From Solea solea (Eukaryota > Chordata > Actinopteri > Pleuronectiformes > Soleidae): 64,000 bases of DNA. Below are positions 12,906 to 29,560 of the stretch, in pieces. Position numbers and translations under genes: made by a program. The stretch lies in contig NC_081153.1 in NCBI RefSeq assembly GCF_958295425.1, forward strand, positions 8,402,635 to 8,466,634, given 5' to 3'. Under the pieces are notes generated by a model. It was not told the origin of the DNA. It saw only the letters and a program-made list of their open reading frames with translations, and did not search any database. Positions within the stretch are counted from its first letter, which is position 1, and every line of letters starts with the position of its first letter.

Positions 12906-15390
12906 CTCTTAGGCTCCACAGCAGAGCGGGTTTGTCTGGCAGGTGACAGCGCTGGAGGAAACCTCTGTATCACTGTGTCCATGAAGGCCATTTCCATGGG
13001 CGTTCGAGTCCCTGATGGCATCATGGCTGCCTACCCTGCCATCTTACTCACCACTGATGCCTCGCCCTCCCGACTGCTCACGCTCATTGACCCGCTGTTG
13101 CCTCTAGGTGTTCTTGCAAAGTGTCTCAATGCCTATGCAGGTATGTGGGTGTGGAAGTGTGTGTGTGTGTCATGCCTCATTTAACACAGGAGCACATCTG
13201 GCGCCCTTGCAACAGAAAACGGATCATATCAAAAATGATTTGTATATAAACAAGGTCATGTGGGAGGAAAAGAAATATGTAAATGAATAACAACCAGCTG
13301 TTAGGCAGAAACAAACCAATACAGCCTTTGTATTAACCCATAGTTTAACTTAAGTGTTTGCTGCTTTAGACAGCCTTTTTTAAGCTTTGAAACTTAATTT
13401 TGTCCTGCACCAAATTCCATTGAAAAAAATCAGCAATTTTAGCTCTCAGAGATATATGGGAGCTGCTGGTCTACTTCTTCCTCATTTTGGTTAGTTTGTA
13501 TGACTGTAAAGTAAATCTGAACAAAGAATTTCAATCACTGAAGTCACAAAATAACACATTTAACTTAGACGATGGAAACAGCAGTGGATCAACAACACTG
13601 ATTTTCTCTATGGTGTGGGGAAATTAGCTGTTTAGAATGTGACTCAAACGGTATCTTTCAGTTGGACCAGGCTGTCTAATGGCAGGGACATACTCTTCAG
13701 ATATCTTGGACTAAAACAGGAATAGATTTGATTAGATGAGCCTTATGTTTAGTGACTAAAATCTGTTTGTTTGTTACTTTGAGCATACAAGTGTGCATTT
13801 GTGTGTAAGTGTGAGTTCAGTTCCTCCAGTGGACACACTCCCACTGTCTCAGACCAGGGAATGTTACTGAATTTTACAGAATTTGAAACCTACATTTTTT
13901 TTATAATTTACATTTGGTGGTTGAAACTGTTAGGACACAAGTGATGTTGTTGCAGTGTTGTTGTTTCTTTCCTGACCTCGCCTCGTGTTTCCGTCCCAGG
14001 TGCAGAATCAAACGTGGTGCAGCCTTCAGTGACAAACAACAGTCTGAGCTCTTTGAGCAGAGACACGGCCGTGCTGCTCAGCGATCTCACCCAGGGAGCC
14101 TCCAACTGGATCCAGTCCTTTCTGGACCCCATGCTGACCTCAGGTGGAGCGCTCTCCATGTCGTCACTGCAGAGACGGCAGCAGAGCAGCGAAACCAGGA
14201 GGACATTGACTCAAACCTCCGAGCCAAACGCTGTGTGTCATGTCGATTACCCACAAGGCTTTGAGCCCTTACGCTCTGAGTGTCTGGCCTTTATCCGCCC
14301 GACCTCCTCTCCCATCATCAGGAACCCGTTTGTGTCACCGGTGCTGGCTCCAAACAACCTGCTGCGAGGTCTCCCGCCTGTGCACATCGTGGTAAGAGAG
14401 CGAGAGACAGTTTATTTACTTAATCTGTGTTTTAGGCTTAATTTGTGCTAGGGCTGCAACAATTAATCGATTCTCAAACTATTCTGATAATCTGAGTGTT
14501 TTTTTCATTTTTTCATTTTCTTTAATGTGAGTATTTTTCTGGTTCCTTTGCTCCATATAACAATCATTTTTGTCATAATTTCCAGGTTTGGTGAATGCTG
14601 ATCAACATTTTCTAACTTTTAAAAGACCAAACAAGTAATGAATTCATTGAGAAAATAATTTAAGCATAATCCATGGTTGGTGGATAGAGGAAGAAGAGCT
14701 GAGAGTGTGGATGGTTGTGTGTCTGTCACATTTCAACAGATATCTTTTGCATTTCTTATCCAAAACAATGTCAGTGCACACTGGTGCCCTTAGAACAGGG
14801 GTCTCAAACTCAAATGACCTGTGGGCCACTGACTGTCTCGTCTGGTCAGTCGGGGGCCAGTCAAGTAATATAAGTGCTTGTTTTAATATGCAACAATAAA
14901 AAAAACATATTTATAATCCAAAATTAATCTATTAATTTAAAAATAAAAACATATAGAAATGACTCATTACAACTTGATATTGTTTGGAGGGCCACATGAA
15001 ATCGATTGGGTCTCCACCAGTTGAAGACCCATGCCTTAGAAAGTATCCTGCCAAGCCTGTCAAGCAAACTGTTGGATAGTTATGTGATTAACAGACGGAC
15101 AGATTTACAGATTCACAATATCCCCTGGTTCCCCTCTGTCTCCTCAGGCCTCTGCTTTGGACGCCTTGCTGGACGACTCTGTGACGTTTGCCAAGAAGCT
15201 GCAAGACATGGGTCAGCCTGTGAGTTTGACGGTCGTGGAGGACCTGCCCCACGGCTTTCTCAACCTGTCGCCGATCGCCAAGGAAACGGAGTTTGCCTTG
15301 GAAACCTGCGTGGCACGGATAAGGGAGGTTTTTGAGCAAGAAAGAACGACGCCTGCTCTTCACAAATGGCCAAAGAACAAAGTCACTTAA
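5171..15390 (+). CDS. lipe: Hormone-sensitive lipase (LIPE), ten main coding exons
   Basis: Encodes the cytosolic neutral lipase that hydrolyses diacylglycerol, cholesteryl ester and retinyl ester at lipid droplets. Exons: 5171-5401 (splice exon from 5163), 6785-7069, 9941-10031, 11017-11162, 11263-11448, 11882-12034, 12135-12279, 12913-13140, 14000-14391, 15148-15390. All junctions are GT-AG and the total is 699 codons plus TAA. The N-terminal HSL domain fills about residues 1-310. The alpha/beta-hydrolase domain has the oxyanion motif HGGG (351-354), GDSAGG with nucleophile Ser425, acid Asp624 (ALDALLDD) and His654 (EDLPHGF); the 30-residue Asp-His spacing matches mammals. ATG 5171 corresponds to the start of the short mammalian form, but upstream in-frame ATGs exist. 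The regulatory insert before SSPIIRNPF is much shorter than in mammals and lacks RRSV/RRSS sites. Teleosts can have two lipe copies; I cannot say which this is. Confidence 0.95.
5402..6784 (+). other. LIPE intron with repeat debris and a poly(A) tract
   Basis: No exon seen. An A24 run at 6086-6109 follows AATAAA (6072-6077) by eight bases, like the tail of a retrotransposed copy of unknown source. The stretch near 5785-5865, with repeated 'aaagtccttgaattt' words, and 6360-6720, with inverted ggtacc-type words, look like degenerate transposons. Confidence 0.4.
7385..9790 (+). mobile_element. L2-like non-LTR retrotransposon (LINE), degenerate
   Basis: Lies inside the LIPE intron between 7069 and 9941, same strand. 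The first part (7392-7643) reads as the end of an endonuclease domain (HTLDLVIT, then GVSDH). After a disrupted linker (7650-8550) the frame 8554-9561 is open for 335 codons. It carries reverse-transcriptase motifs: [22 protein letters not shown] and the YADD catalytic box (YADDTQ). A C-terminal part follows ([16 protein letters not shown]). The 3' end (agtgcaatacaaataaa, then short TTATTA repeats near 9765-9789) fits an L2-type tail. The 5' end is truncated and frames are broken, so it is not autonomous. Confidence 0.85.
10417..10490. repeat. Two adjacent hairpin-forming inverted repeats
   Basis: First hairpin: TGGGTGTTGGG (10417-10427) pairs with CCCAACACCCA (10445-10455). Second: a perfect 15 bp stem, ATTGCTCCTAATTCT (10455-10469) with AGAATTAGGAGCAAT (10476-10490), around a 6-base loop. 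Related words (ctaggaaccttcctagaatt) recur near 11774-11795, so this is probably a small mobile or repeat family. Confidence 0.6.
10601..10972 (+). mobile_element. tRNA-derived SINE, full length, in a LIPE intron
   Basis: The first 65 bases resemble a tRNA, with an A-box-like TAGTGGTTAGCAC (10606-10618) and a B box GGTTCGAGCCC (10644-10654), the internal RNA polymerase III promoter. The body has the widespread fish motif around 'cgtgggttctctccgggt', and a tail ending in GATGATGACTGACTGACT. A 15 bp target-site duplication, GATCCTCTTTAAAAT, brackets it at 10586-10600 and 10973-10987. The exact duplication suggests a fairly recent insertion. A minus-strand fragment of the same family is at 16419-16567. 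Confidence 0.85.
12878..12905. repeat. (GT)14 microsatellite abutting a LIPE acceptor
   Basis: Twenty-eight bases of alternating GT run straight into CTCTTAG, whose AG (12911-12912) is the acceptor of the exon encoding the catalytic serine. The usual pyrimidine tract is reduced to about five bases. Confidence 0.9.
13141..13999 (+). other. LIPE intron, nothing further seen
   Basis: No exon, RNA gene or clear transposon recognised. In particular, no open segment with RRxS-type sites that could restore the missing regulatory part of the lipase was seen. Confidence 0.5.
14454..14665 (+). mobile_element. hAT-type MITE, right end lost
   Basis: Starts with TAGGGCTGCAACAATTAATCG, the family's terminal repeat, and contains its core words (GTTCCTTTGCTCCATATAAC, TGCTGATCAACATTTTCT). 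It fades before a right terminal repeat. Confidence 0.65.
14796..15033. mobile_element. Second hAT-type MITE family, complete, 8 bp target duplication
   Basis: Terminal inverted repeats CAGGGGTCTCAAACT and AGTTGAAGACCCATG (imperfect) bracket a 238 bp non-coding element. Direct repeats CCTTAGAA flank it at 14788-14795 and 15034-15041. The 8 bp duplication is the hAT hallmark. The acceptor of the last LIPE exon lies about 100 bp downstream. A matching end fragment occurs at about 35197-35240. Confidence 0.8.
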
Positions 15391-16418
15391 GTAAGAGAAC
15401 CAAAACGTGTGTGATTTTTGTGGATGAAGAAGAGAAAGTGATGTGTGGTTGAGTGTTGTGCAATAAGTTAAAGGAAAGTTCAGGGAGGATTATGGGGATG
15501 AACCAGAACACTGTAAAACAAACAGGAAGAAGCTTATTGAGGCTCTGCACTTGAAACCTGTACTGCACAACATTTTCTGTTTAAAAGAAAAACTAATAAC
15601 TAACTTTCTACCACTAATAATACAATTATTACTACTACTTTTACTACAAGTATTTTTCTACTAAGATTGATATGATAAAGATGCAGATTTACACAGTAAA
15701 TGAAACTTAACACAAAACAGTGAGGTTGTAATTTTTAAAATAATGTCATTTTTAATTTTAAGTATTTCTGTATTTCCATCGTGTATGAAGATTTACTTGT
15801 ATAGGGAACACATTTCTGATGCATTATCATTATTAATGTTATTATTTTATAATTTGGATTCACTGAATTGTGTTCAGTTTGTCACATGTTTACAGCTCAT
15901 GAAAAAAAAAGACCCTGTTTTCACCGACAGTGTGTGGATATGATGCGTTATATTGTAAATGAATGTTTACTCATGATAAATATGTACCACAGTTTATTTA
16001 AAGTCTGTATTAAATCAGAAATGCAAACATAACCGGTGTTGTTGTACTGATGTTATCTGTGTAGCCTTCAGATAAACCACATGACTCCATGTTAGTTGTG
16101 TTTTGTATAATATAACACAGCAAACAAACGCACATTTTTCTCAAAGAAACCTGTTGGTGTGTGGTTAATTTGCTTAATACAAATGTAGAAAATAAAAAAA
16201 TCAAATAAAAACCGGAATGAACAAACAGTGTTTGTTTAGAGGCAGGTTTGGAACACACCTTGTGGCCTAAAGGTATTTTCCTCAAAATCGCTTGGTTCTA
16301 TTCATTGCTCTTTACCTCCTTAAAGGGCAAATTCAATCCATAAACCCCCTTCTGCGCTTGTCAAAATGTGATTGCACCCCTGACCTACTTTCTTTCTCAA
16401 AATATTATCATCATCATC

Positions 16419-16567
16419 ATCATCATCTACCGTGTTATCCTCCACTAGAGGGTCACGGGGGGGGGCTGTGCCAATCTCAGCTACATCAGGCGATAGGCGT
16501 GGTACACCCTGGACAGTTCGCCAGTCCATCGCAGGGCCACACACACATAGAGACAAACAACCATTCC
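16419..16567 (-). mobile_element. Truncated tRNA-derived SINE (3' part)
   Basis: Reverse complement of the 3' half of the SINE at 10601-10972. It shares the 'ccctgcgatggactggcga' block and the (GAT)n tail, here read as TCATCATCATC at 16408-16427. The tRNA-like head is absent. Confidence 0.8.
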
Positions 16568-17169
16568 AAAATATTGTGATTTCACATAATATTTGGCAAA
16601 TTATACCCAGTGGGAGCTGCAATCACTATTGTATTAAAATGTACATTTTATGGGTTGCACTGGCCCTTTAGGGGGAGACTTTAGTTAGGGTCTGTTTTAG
16701 CAATAATGTATTGATTTAAAATTTTACTACACTTTTAAATAGCCTGCATTTCCTCAGTGGTTTTGTCTTGTTGCTTTTATGTACCAGTTGCACTTAGTTT
16801 ATGAAAACAGCCTCCAATTGCTCATCTGATTACAAAAAGCCACATCACCTAGACTTTGAAGTTTATAAGACATCCTCAAATGTTTCCATAATGGTAAAAA
16901 CAGAAGCATAGAAGATATTTAGAAATGCAAACAGTGTTATTTTCATATATCACAATAAGTCTCAATTCTGTAATTTTTGTTTGTTTGAATAAAAGATACC
17001 AAGTTAATTTCCTGTTTCATGTGATTGGTATCATAGTCACATGCTTATTGTTAATGTAGACAGCACTCTAACAGTGCAAACTTCTGTCAAGTCAGCCCAG
17101 TTTCCCACATAATTTGACTTAATTTTGTTTTATTTCACTGCATTTATTTAGTTTTATTTTTTTCATTTA

Positions 17170-17217
17170 GTTTTGTTTTGTTTTGTTTTGTTTTGTTTTG
17201 TTTTGTTTTGTTTTGTT
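17170..17217. repeat. (TTTTG)n microsatellite
   Basis: About ten near-perfect TTTTG units, followed by TTTTA-like units to about 17235. It lies just upstream of the helicase promoter. Confidence 0.95.
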
Positions 17218-17270
17218 TATTTTATTTTATTTTGAAAATATCCTCTTGGAGCAGTAGTCATATCTACCGG

Positions 17271-17495
17271 CAGGGTGCAGCAGCGTAACGGATCCTTACG
17301 TGTTGATAAACAGGAGAAACAGGGCGAGAAAGAGAAGACGAAGAAGAAGAAGGCGACCATGTTGATTGAAAGGCAGAGGAAACACAATAGAAGCGATTTA
17401 TGTCAAATAAAACTTGGTAATTAAAGCGACTTGTAGAGAAAGCAGCCGATCAGCAGCGGACCGGATAACTCATGTAAAATAGCAGATAAACAAAG
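17271..17495 (+). promoter_or_regulatory. Helicase (DDX6-like) promoter and non-coding first exon
   Basis: GC content rises after a long AT-rich stretch. An unspliced-looking leader rich in GAAGAAGAAG (about 17330-17355) ends at a consensus donor, CAAAG|GTAAGT, at 17495/17496. The next exon begins at 18861. The transcription start cannot be placed exactly. No TATA box was recognised. An ATG at about 17359 opens only a short upstream frame. Confidence 0.5.
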
Positions 17496-17950
17496 GTAAG
17501 TCTGCGGCGACTCGGAATCGTCCAGTTTCCGCTAAAAACACCAAAGTTGTTGTGAGCAGGCTAGCTGACGTTTGTGCTAATTTAGCCTCGAGGCTAGTTC
17601 ATCTTGCCAATCGTGCTACAGAGCACTGCGTTAGCGATAAAACCACACGCCACGTAACAGCAGCGACAGCGAACAATTTCGTAATTTAAACATTTCTGTA
17701 AAAAGAGTATTGTCTTGTAAATTTAAAATGTCCAAAAGACAAATACAACCGTTTAAATGATTTATTTGCTACCTAGCTTACAGCTGTATCTGTCTGAGCT
17801 GTAGTGTAGATTTGAAGTGGCTTATGTTGTGTAAAGTCACTACAAAATGTAGCTATTTTGATTAAAAGAACATGGTCTAGTGTTTTAATACAAGGAACCT
17901 CTACAGAGAAGCGAACAGAGACACCCGCACAGTGGATACAGACTCAACGA

Positions 17951-18234
17951 CCACTTTATTAGGTACACAAGACCTAATTAAGTGCGTAATTGATTTACTG
18001 TTGATTTTCAATAGATTTTTAATTAGTCCGACCATTCTTCGCAGATTCCTGTCGTCTAATTGTGTATTTTCTTTTTTCGCTTAAACATAAAAGAGATTAT
18101 GCATGAAATTTCTAGTAGATTATTTGTTCCCAAAAATAAAGTAAATATAATTTTCTTCCCTATTCTGACCCTTAGTTGGTTTGATTAAATACCTGCCTAA
18201 ACAAACAGTTAAACAGGTGTACCTAATATAGTGG
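17951..18234. mobile_element. TIR-type MITE in helicase intron 1
   Basis: CCACTTTATTAGGTACAC (17951-17968) and GTGTACCTAATATAGTGG (18217-18234) are inverted repeats with one mismatch. They flank about 250 bp of AT-rich non-coding DNA. A related end, CCACTTTATTGGGTGCTC, recurs at 50377. Superfamily not determined. Confidence 0.7.
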
Positions 18235-18247
18235 CCAGTTAGTCTAA

Positions 18248-18545
18248 TCATGATATTGGTGTGAATTGGACTAACTTTATCTGCCAATTAATTGGTAGTC
18301 CCAAGTAAATGATTAATTGATTTGTTTTTCCGTTCAGAATATGTTGAATGTTTACCAAACCCAGAAATGATGTTCTCAATTTTCTTGATTTGTCCACAAT
18401 TAAAATAATTCTGTTTAAATTATTTCTGTCATAACAAGCAAATAAACCAGAATATATTTGTTTCAAGAAGCTGAAAAATCAGAATTTGTTTTTATATTTA
18501 AATGAAAACACACAGACCAATTATCCAAATAGTTGGCATGTCTTT
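18248..18545 (-). mobile_element. Partial hAT-type MITE, reverse orientation
   Basis: Core family words on the minus strand, including the 'ttaccaaacccagaaatgatgttctcaa' region (reverse of the tggtgaac...gagaacat pattern seen at 36440-36470). The termini are eroded. Confidence 0.55.
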
Positions 18546-18629
18546 TCTGCTCTTTTTTTTTATTAACAGAATATACTGTTTTATAAAAAGAGTAATAATT
18601 TTACTGATTAAAATTATCTTAATTTTAGT

Positions 18630-18797
18630 CATTATCTGTTGATTTTTTCTTTGGGTCGGCGACAATTAGTCAATTCATTGATTTATTGAAGTAAAATTAT
18701 TACCCTAATAATCAATGAATTGACTAACTGTCGCAGCCCTAGAAGGTACAGTTGTAACATTTCTTACAGACCCAAAGAAAAATCAACAGATAGTGAC
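18630..18797. repeat. Nested inverted repeat (snap-back) in helicase intron 1
   Basis: Outer arms at about 18630-18657 and 18769-18797 share CTGTTGATTTTT and CTTTGGGTC in inverted order. Inner arms at 18661-18683 and 18709-18731 are inverted copies of GACAATTAGTCAATTCATTG with one mismatch. The inner arms end in the hAT-MITE sequence (CTGTCGCAGCCCTAG), so this is probably two element ends fused head to head. Confidence 0.7.
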
Positions 18798-18860
18798 TTG
18801 GTGATGCTTCAGCTGTTTATGCTCCTTTTGTTAAATAATTTTTCTCTGATTTTATTTCAG

Positions 18861-19752
18861 GTGAAAAGTCTAAGGAGGCAGCAGGGAGTTGATCGCGGTC
18901 AAACTTGCACACTTCACAATCCGACCCTGAAGGTGTGTGGTGTCGAGGGAGAGAGGGTCGAACATTTGGAGCAGTAAGGAAACACACAGCGACGACTCAA
19001 CGGGGGTGAAGAGCTATTTTTTTTTTTTTTGGCTTTGGACTAGAAACAAAAACCCCTTCAGTGATTTGTATTTTCAGGGTTTTTTTTGTTTTCACATGTG
19101 GCGCGACGTCAACTCACACAGTGGATATAAACGCAGAGCATTACAGACTCTATGATTTTTGACTATTTTTGGGGGCAGAGACTTGTACAAAGTTGGACAT
19201 CCGTTTTTTCAACGACAGGGAATATTGAGCATCTCTGATGGACTCAAAAGTGGAAACGGGAAACATTGTCCCATTAAGAAACAAACGTTTACCAATTGAA
19301 CTAAGATTATATTGAAGAAGCTAATTCCCCAAGTTCAGATTGCCTTAGTTGTTCTATTTAAGGACTTTAATCGCTTTTGATACTTGTTCACATATAATTT
19401 TTCTATATCGTGAGCAAGTATATGAATGCAAATTTCTCTTCATTTTGAAGAGCTTTTGTGTGAAAACTTCTTTTTTTTTTCTCCTTCGATGTTCTCGTAC
19501 GTCAGTCACTCTGTTTGAAGGGGACTGAAGTGCACGTACATGTGTATATGTAAATACTATTAAGTTGACTTCTGTTGTAAAAGCTTTGGACTTTCAAAAA
19601 AACGAAAGAAAAGAACATAGAATATTGTTTTGTTAATGCTTTATTAAACTTTTTTTTTTACTTTTGAAGATAATTTTTAAAAGAAAAACCTAAGAGGCAA
19701 AAATCTAATAACTTTTGAAAAAACAAAAAAACAATAGGACATCACGGAAAAA
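18861..19752 (+). promoter_or_regulatory. Long 5' UTR of the DDX6-like helicase within its first coding exon
   Basis: The acceptor TTTATTTCAG at 18851-18860 starts an exon that is open to the donor at 19977, so 892 bases precede the ATG. It contains T-rich runs and several upstream ATGs, for example at 19096-19098. This could limit translation. A second internal promoter or intron cannot be excluded. Confidence 0.55.
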
Positions 19753-25831
<6,079 letters not shown>

Positions 25832-28731
25832 AAAGAAACAAAAATAAAAAAAACACAAGGTCAGAGATCATTTTCAAATCATTTTTTCACTGCAGGAAAA
25901 AACAGCGTCTTCTAAATCGAACGTTTTTCTTCCCTTCAGGACTTTTCGGACACATTGGGCTTTTGCACAGACGTCGGCGCTTGTGCACAGTCTTCAGGCG
26001 CCTCCTCAGTTTCTCCTGCGTTTTCAGAGCCTGACGCATGGATGTAAAGGCTGCTTTTATTTTGAAGTTTTTCCTCAGAAAGCTGCCGTTTTCTTTTTTC
26101 TTTTCTAGTAATGTTTGTTTTGCACCAAACTCGTGTTTGAGACGGGAATCTTATCACTTGGCGGCCGCGCAGACAAACATCAGAGCCGCTTTGAACCAAC
26201 TGTTATGAAACAATAACAACGGTGCGTCTCCACCGGCCGTCGCTCTGTCCACTCACACTGCTGTTGTCACTTAAGTGCCTTAACTCACTCCCACGTTCAC
26301 TCGTCCCTTCATCGTCTGCTGTTTCCTCGTCACACAGCTGAGCGCGAGCACAAATGAGGTGAACTAAAAAATATTATTATTTTAACATCGCGTTATGCAA
26401 AAAGGGGGAAAAAGATAACACTCACCCACCTAAATTCTCACGCAGAGAAGTGTATGCGTGTGCATTAACACGACTCAAACTTTACTGAATGTTTATTTTT
26501 TAATGTGAACGTTGCAATAAAAAAGGGCAGCTTTATTTAAATACTGCGTGACTGTTTTTTCCCTTTTCACGACGATTAATAAACGACTTGACAAGCCCTC
26601 ACACTGATTTCACGGATGTTAACATGCAAACAAACACAGCGTGGGAAGTTTATTACATTGAATTATTACATTTAAAACTAAATCACATGACAAATCCTTG
26701 GGGCCGCTGTCGCTGGAAGACGATTTTGTTCAAAACGCCTCTGATGGCAAATCCTGCCTTTTCTAAGCTCTAAAAAAAGCAGAGTTTGAGTCGTTAAGAT
26801 TCCTGTGGTAGTATTAAAAAAAAAAAGTTTGGTGCAAAACAATTGTATGTTTTAATTTGTTTTAGTGAAAATCTAAGGTTTAAAAATCTAACTTCTGAGG
26901 TTCGTTTTAAAGCCCCCCCCCCATCCCGGCATAAATGGAAGTTGGTGAATGTATGTTTTGAGGCAAAGCTCTGACACATTTTTGACCTTGTTTTTGCTAA
27001 TTTTCTGCTGCTGCTGCGCCAGAAAAGGTTTCATTGACTAGATTCGCATTCCATTGGGTTACAAGTTATATTAAAGCTAATGCGGCAGCAGCAATATTAT
27101 TTTTGGTTGTATTTTTATTTATCCCCCCCCCCCAGCAAAAATGTGAGAATTCTCTTATTTTAAGGAGTGGGCTCTGTTATTGAAAGCAAAATTGTAGCAT
27201 CTTTGAACAGGCAGCTTTGACTTTTTTTCTTTCTGTCCTACCCTTACAGAGTGTCAGACAAAAACAAAGGAATTTATTTTGCTTTTTAAGATTTTTATTT
27301 TTTATTTAGTTTTGGCTCTGTGAGGCTTCAGCACTGGGAGGTTTTGTTTTTGCAGAAGCCGACACAGTGAATTTTTCCTCTTCTCTCCAGTACTTAAGGC
27401 AAAAGATTAAAAAAAACTATACGTTTTCTGCTCCAAAGTTTACACACATGCTTTGTGTTTTAAGTGCCAGAGAGACGGATCTGTTCATGTACAGGCGAGG
27501 GTTTTCTGGAAAGCACTGTGATCCTGTTCCATGTGCTGTGATTTGTTTTCAGCAGCAGCTCGATCCCCCCTTTATACGAGGTGTTATACGAATCATTTCT
27601 GAGGAAATGGACAGAAAGGTAAATGATTCATTGTTTACACTAGTCGTTTACAGCTGTTCAAAAAAATATATACCTATATAAGAAAAAAGGAAAAAAAAAT
27701 ACTTTGCTTCATGGGTGGAGGAGGTAGAATTTATTTTGTTTCCCCCTATTTTGAAATAGATTTTCAGGATTTACACTGAAGCAAAACCAAAAAAGTGAGC
27801 GCGTGTGTGTGAGGGTGTTTTAGGTGTGTGGATGAGTGTGTGTGTTGCGTATGTAACTATTTTTGTCAGAATCGTTGCGTTTATGTTCAGCTTTAGTTCA
27901 AATCGACGTCTGGACTCGTGTCTAGAAGTGGATGCTTGTTTGTGTGACAGTGAATTAATGATGAAAGTGTGTGTCTGTTTGTGGCCTAAACATCAGTGCG
28001 TGTGTTTACTTTTTGTCAGATCTGTGTTTTCTTCGTTCCTTCTTCCAGAAGTTTAACTCTGTAGTAGGGCTGCAACTAACTATTCTCATAATCGCCCATT
28101 TTCTCCATTTAATTGAGTACTTGTTTTGGCTGTAAAATGTCAGGAAATTGAAAAAGGTTGACCTGTCTTTCCATAACCTCAAATGTTTTGGGCATAAACC
28201 AAAATGAATCTGAAAAATATTTACATTTAAAAAGCTAAAAAATCAGGGAACTTGTTTTAATAATTAAAAAACTCACTCAAACCTGCATTAATCGATTATG
28301 AAAATAGATTGATTTAGCAATCAAATAATCTCTGCAGCCCTACTCTGTAGACATGAGTTTCATTTCTAGGTGGAAATGTTTCACTCTTCTTGTCAATGTT
28401 TTTGTGTTTCTGATCACACCCCTGACATCCTTTTATCTAACTCTCCTTTGTGACCAAACGGTAATTAGACAATGTGGAAATCCAGTGGAAATTGTCCTAG
28501 ATTCCGTCTAATTTCATTTTGGTCTTATTATACTTTTGTTGACTGCAATCTGGAATTGTCCAAAGACGCTTCACCACTAAAAATAAACGCTTCACAACAA
28601 CTTAAAGTGATTTAAGTCACCAAAAACATCAAAAAACAGAAACATTTTGTGTGAAGTTGACGTCATTTTGTCCGTGGTAACAAAGGAGAGTGCGATGAGC
28701 TGTTATGAATGAGCGATTTTTATTTTTTTGT

Positions 28732-28762
<31 letters not shown>

Positions 28763-29560
28763 CGCGTGCGTGCACTCAGACTTGTCAAGTCTGTAGTGCC
28801 GACGTGGGGTGGGAAGGATATTTGTCAGAAAAGAAGTATAAAAATTTAATTAAAAATTTAAATCATGGGGGAAAAGGTTAAAGGGTTTGGGTAAATAAAA
28901 GGTAAAAGAAAAAAATTTGGCTTCTCTGCTTCGGCCTTTGTAAAATTCTCATTTGGTTAAAAAAAATCAACATCGCTTTAACGGGTGAGTCCGCCCCGCT
29001 AACGTTCCCAGTTTCTGTGCGTAATTGAATTAAATTGGATGTATAATAAACGTGCTGCACTAATGTGAACTCACCCGCGCTTCAAGGCGGCGATTTGGGC
29101 CAAATTTATTCGACAAAACTCGGCAGATTCGTTAAAGTAAGCTGAGAATTTACCTACTGTCGACTTGGACTAGGAATTGGCTCTGAAATGTTTTGTTTTG
29201 AACGTAGCTCAGAATTACAGCAGTATTTATCTACAACAGGGACAGATGAACTATTGGCATGAAAAGAATTGGTTCCATTTCATCCCTTGCTTTTTTTTAA
29301 AAAATTCAGCTTTATTTTGAAAAAAAACTTAAGTTCTAATTTCCCTTGTCTTGTTTGTAGTTTTTGGTACCATGTCAAAATACAACAAACTAGAACCAGA
29401 CTCTGCTATGGGAATTATTTTTTCTTCATGGACTCAACACATGAATCGGATGTTTCTGCAAAAAAAAAGGTTTTCCATATGAAAATGAAAATGTGTGAAC
29501 TTCTGTCTAATACTGTTGTAACATGGAAATACTTGCTGGGGCAATACAGTTCAATAAATT
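25832..29560 (+). other. Helicase 3' UTR and downstream DNA
   Basis: No coding exon recognised. Possible polyadenylation signals are AATAAA at 26516-26521 and 29553-29558. A very long 3' UTR reaching the second is plausible, since vertebrate DDX6 has one. Poly(C) runs are near 26914-26922 and 27123-27132, a (GT)n tract at about 28737-28762, and a complete MITE at 28065-28342. Confidence 0.45.
28065..28342. mobile_element. Complete hAT-type MITE with 8 bp target duplication (reference copy)
   Basis: A 278 bp non-coding element with terminal inverted repeats TAGGGCTGCA and TGCAGCCCTA. It is flanked by exact 8 bp direct repeats CTCTGTAG at 28057-28064 and 28343-28350. The ends and duplication length identify a non-autonomous hAT-superfamily element. 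At least ten other pieces of this family are in the window. Confidence 0.9.

Larger units (their letters stand above)
15391..17270. other. LIPE 3' region and LIPE-helicase intergenic DNA
   Basis: AT-rich and without gene evidence. Several AATAAA-like signals lie at about 16190-16210 and could end the LIPE transcript. A minus-strand SINE fragment is at 16419-16567, and a (TTTTG)n microsatellite at 17170-17217. Confidence 0.5.
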
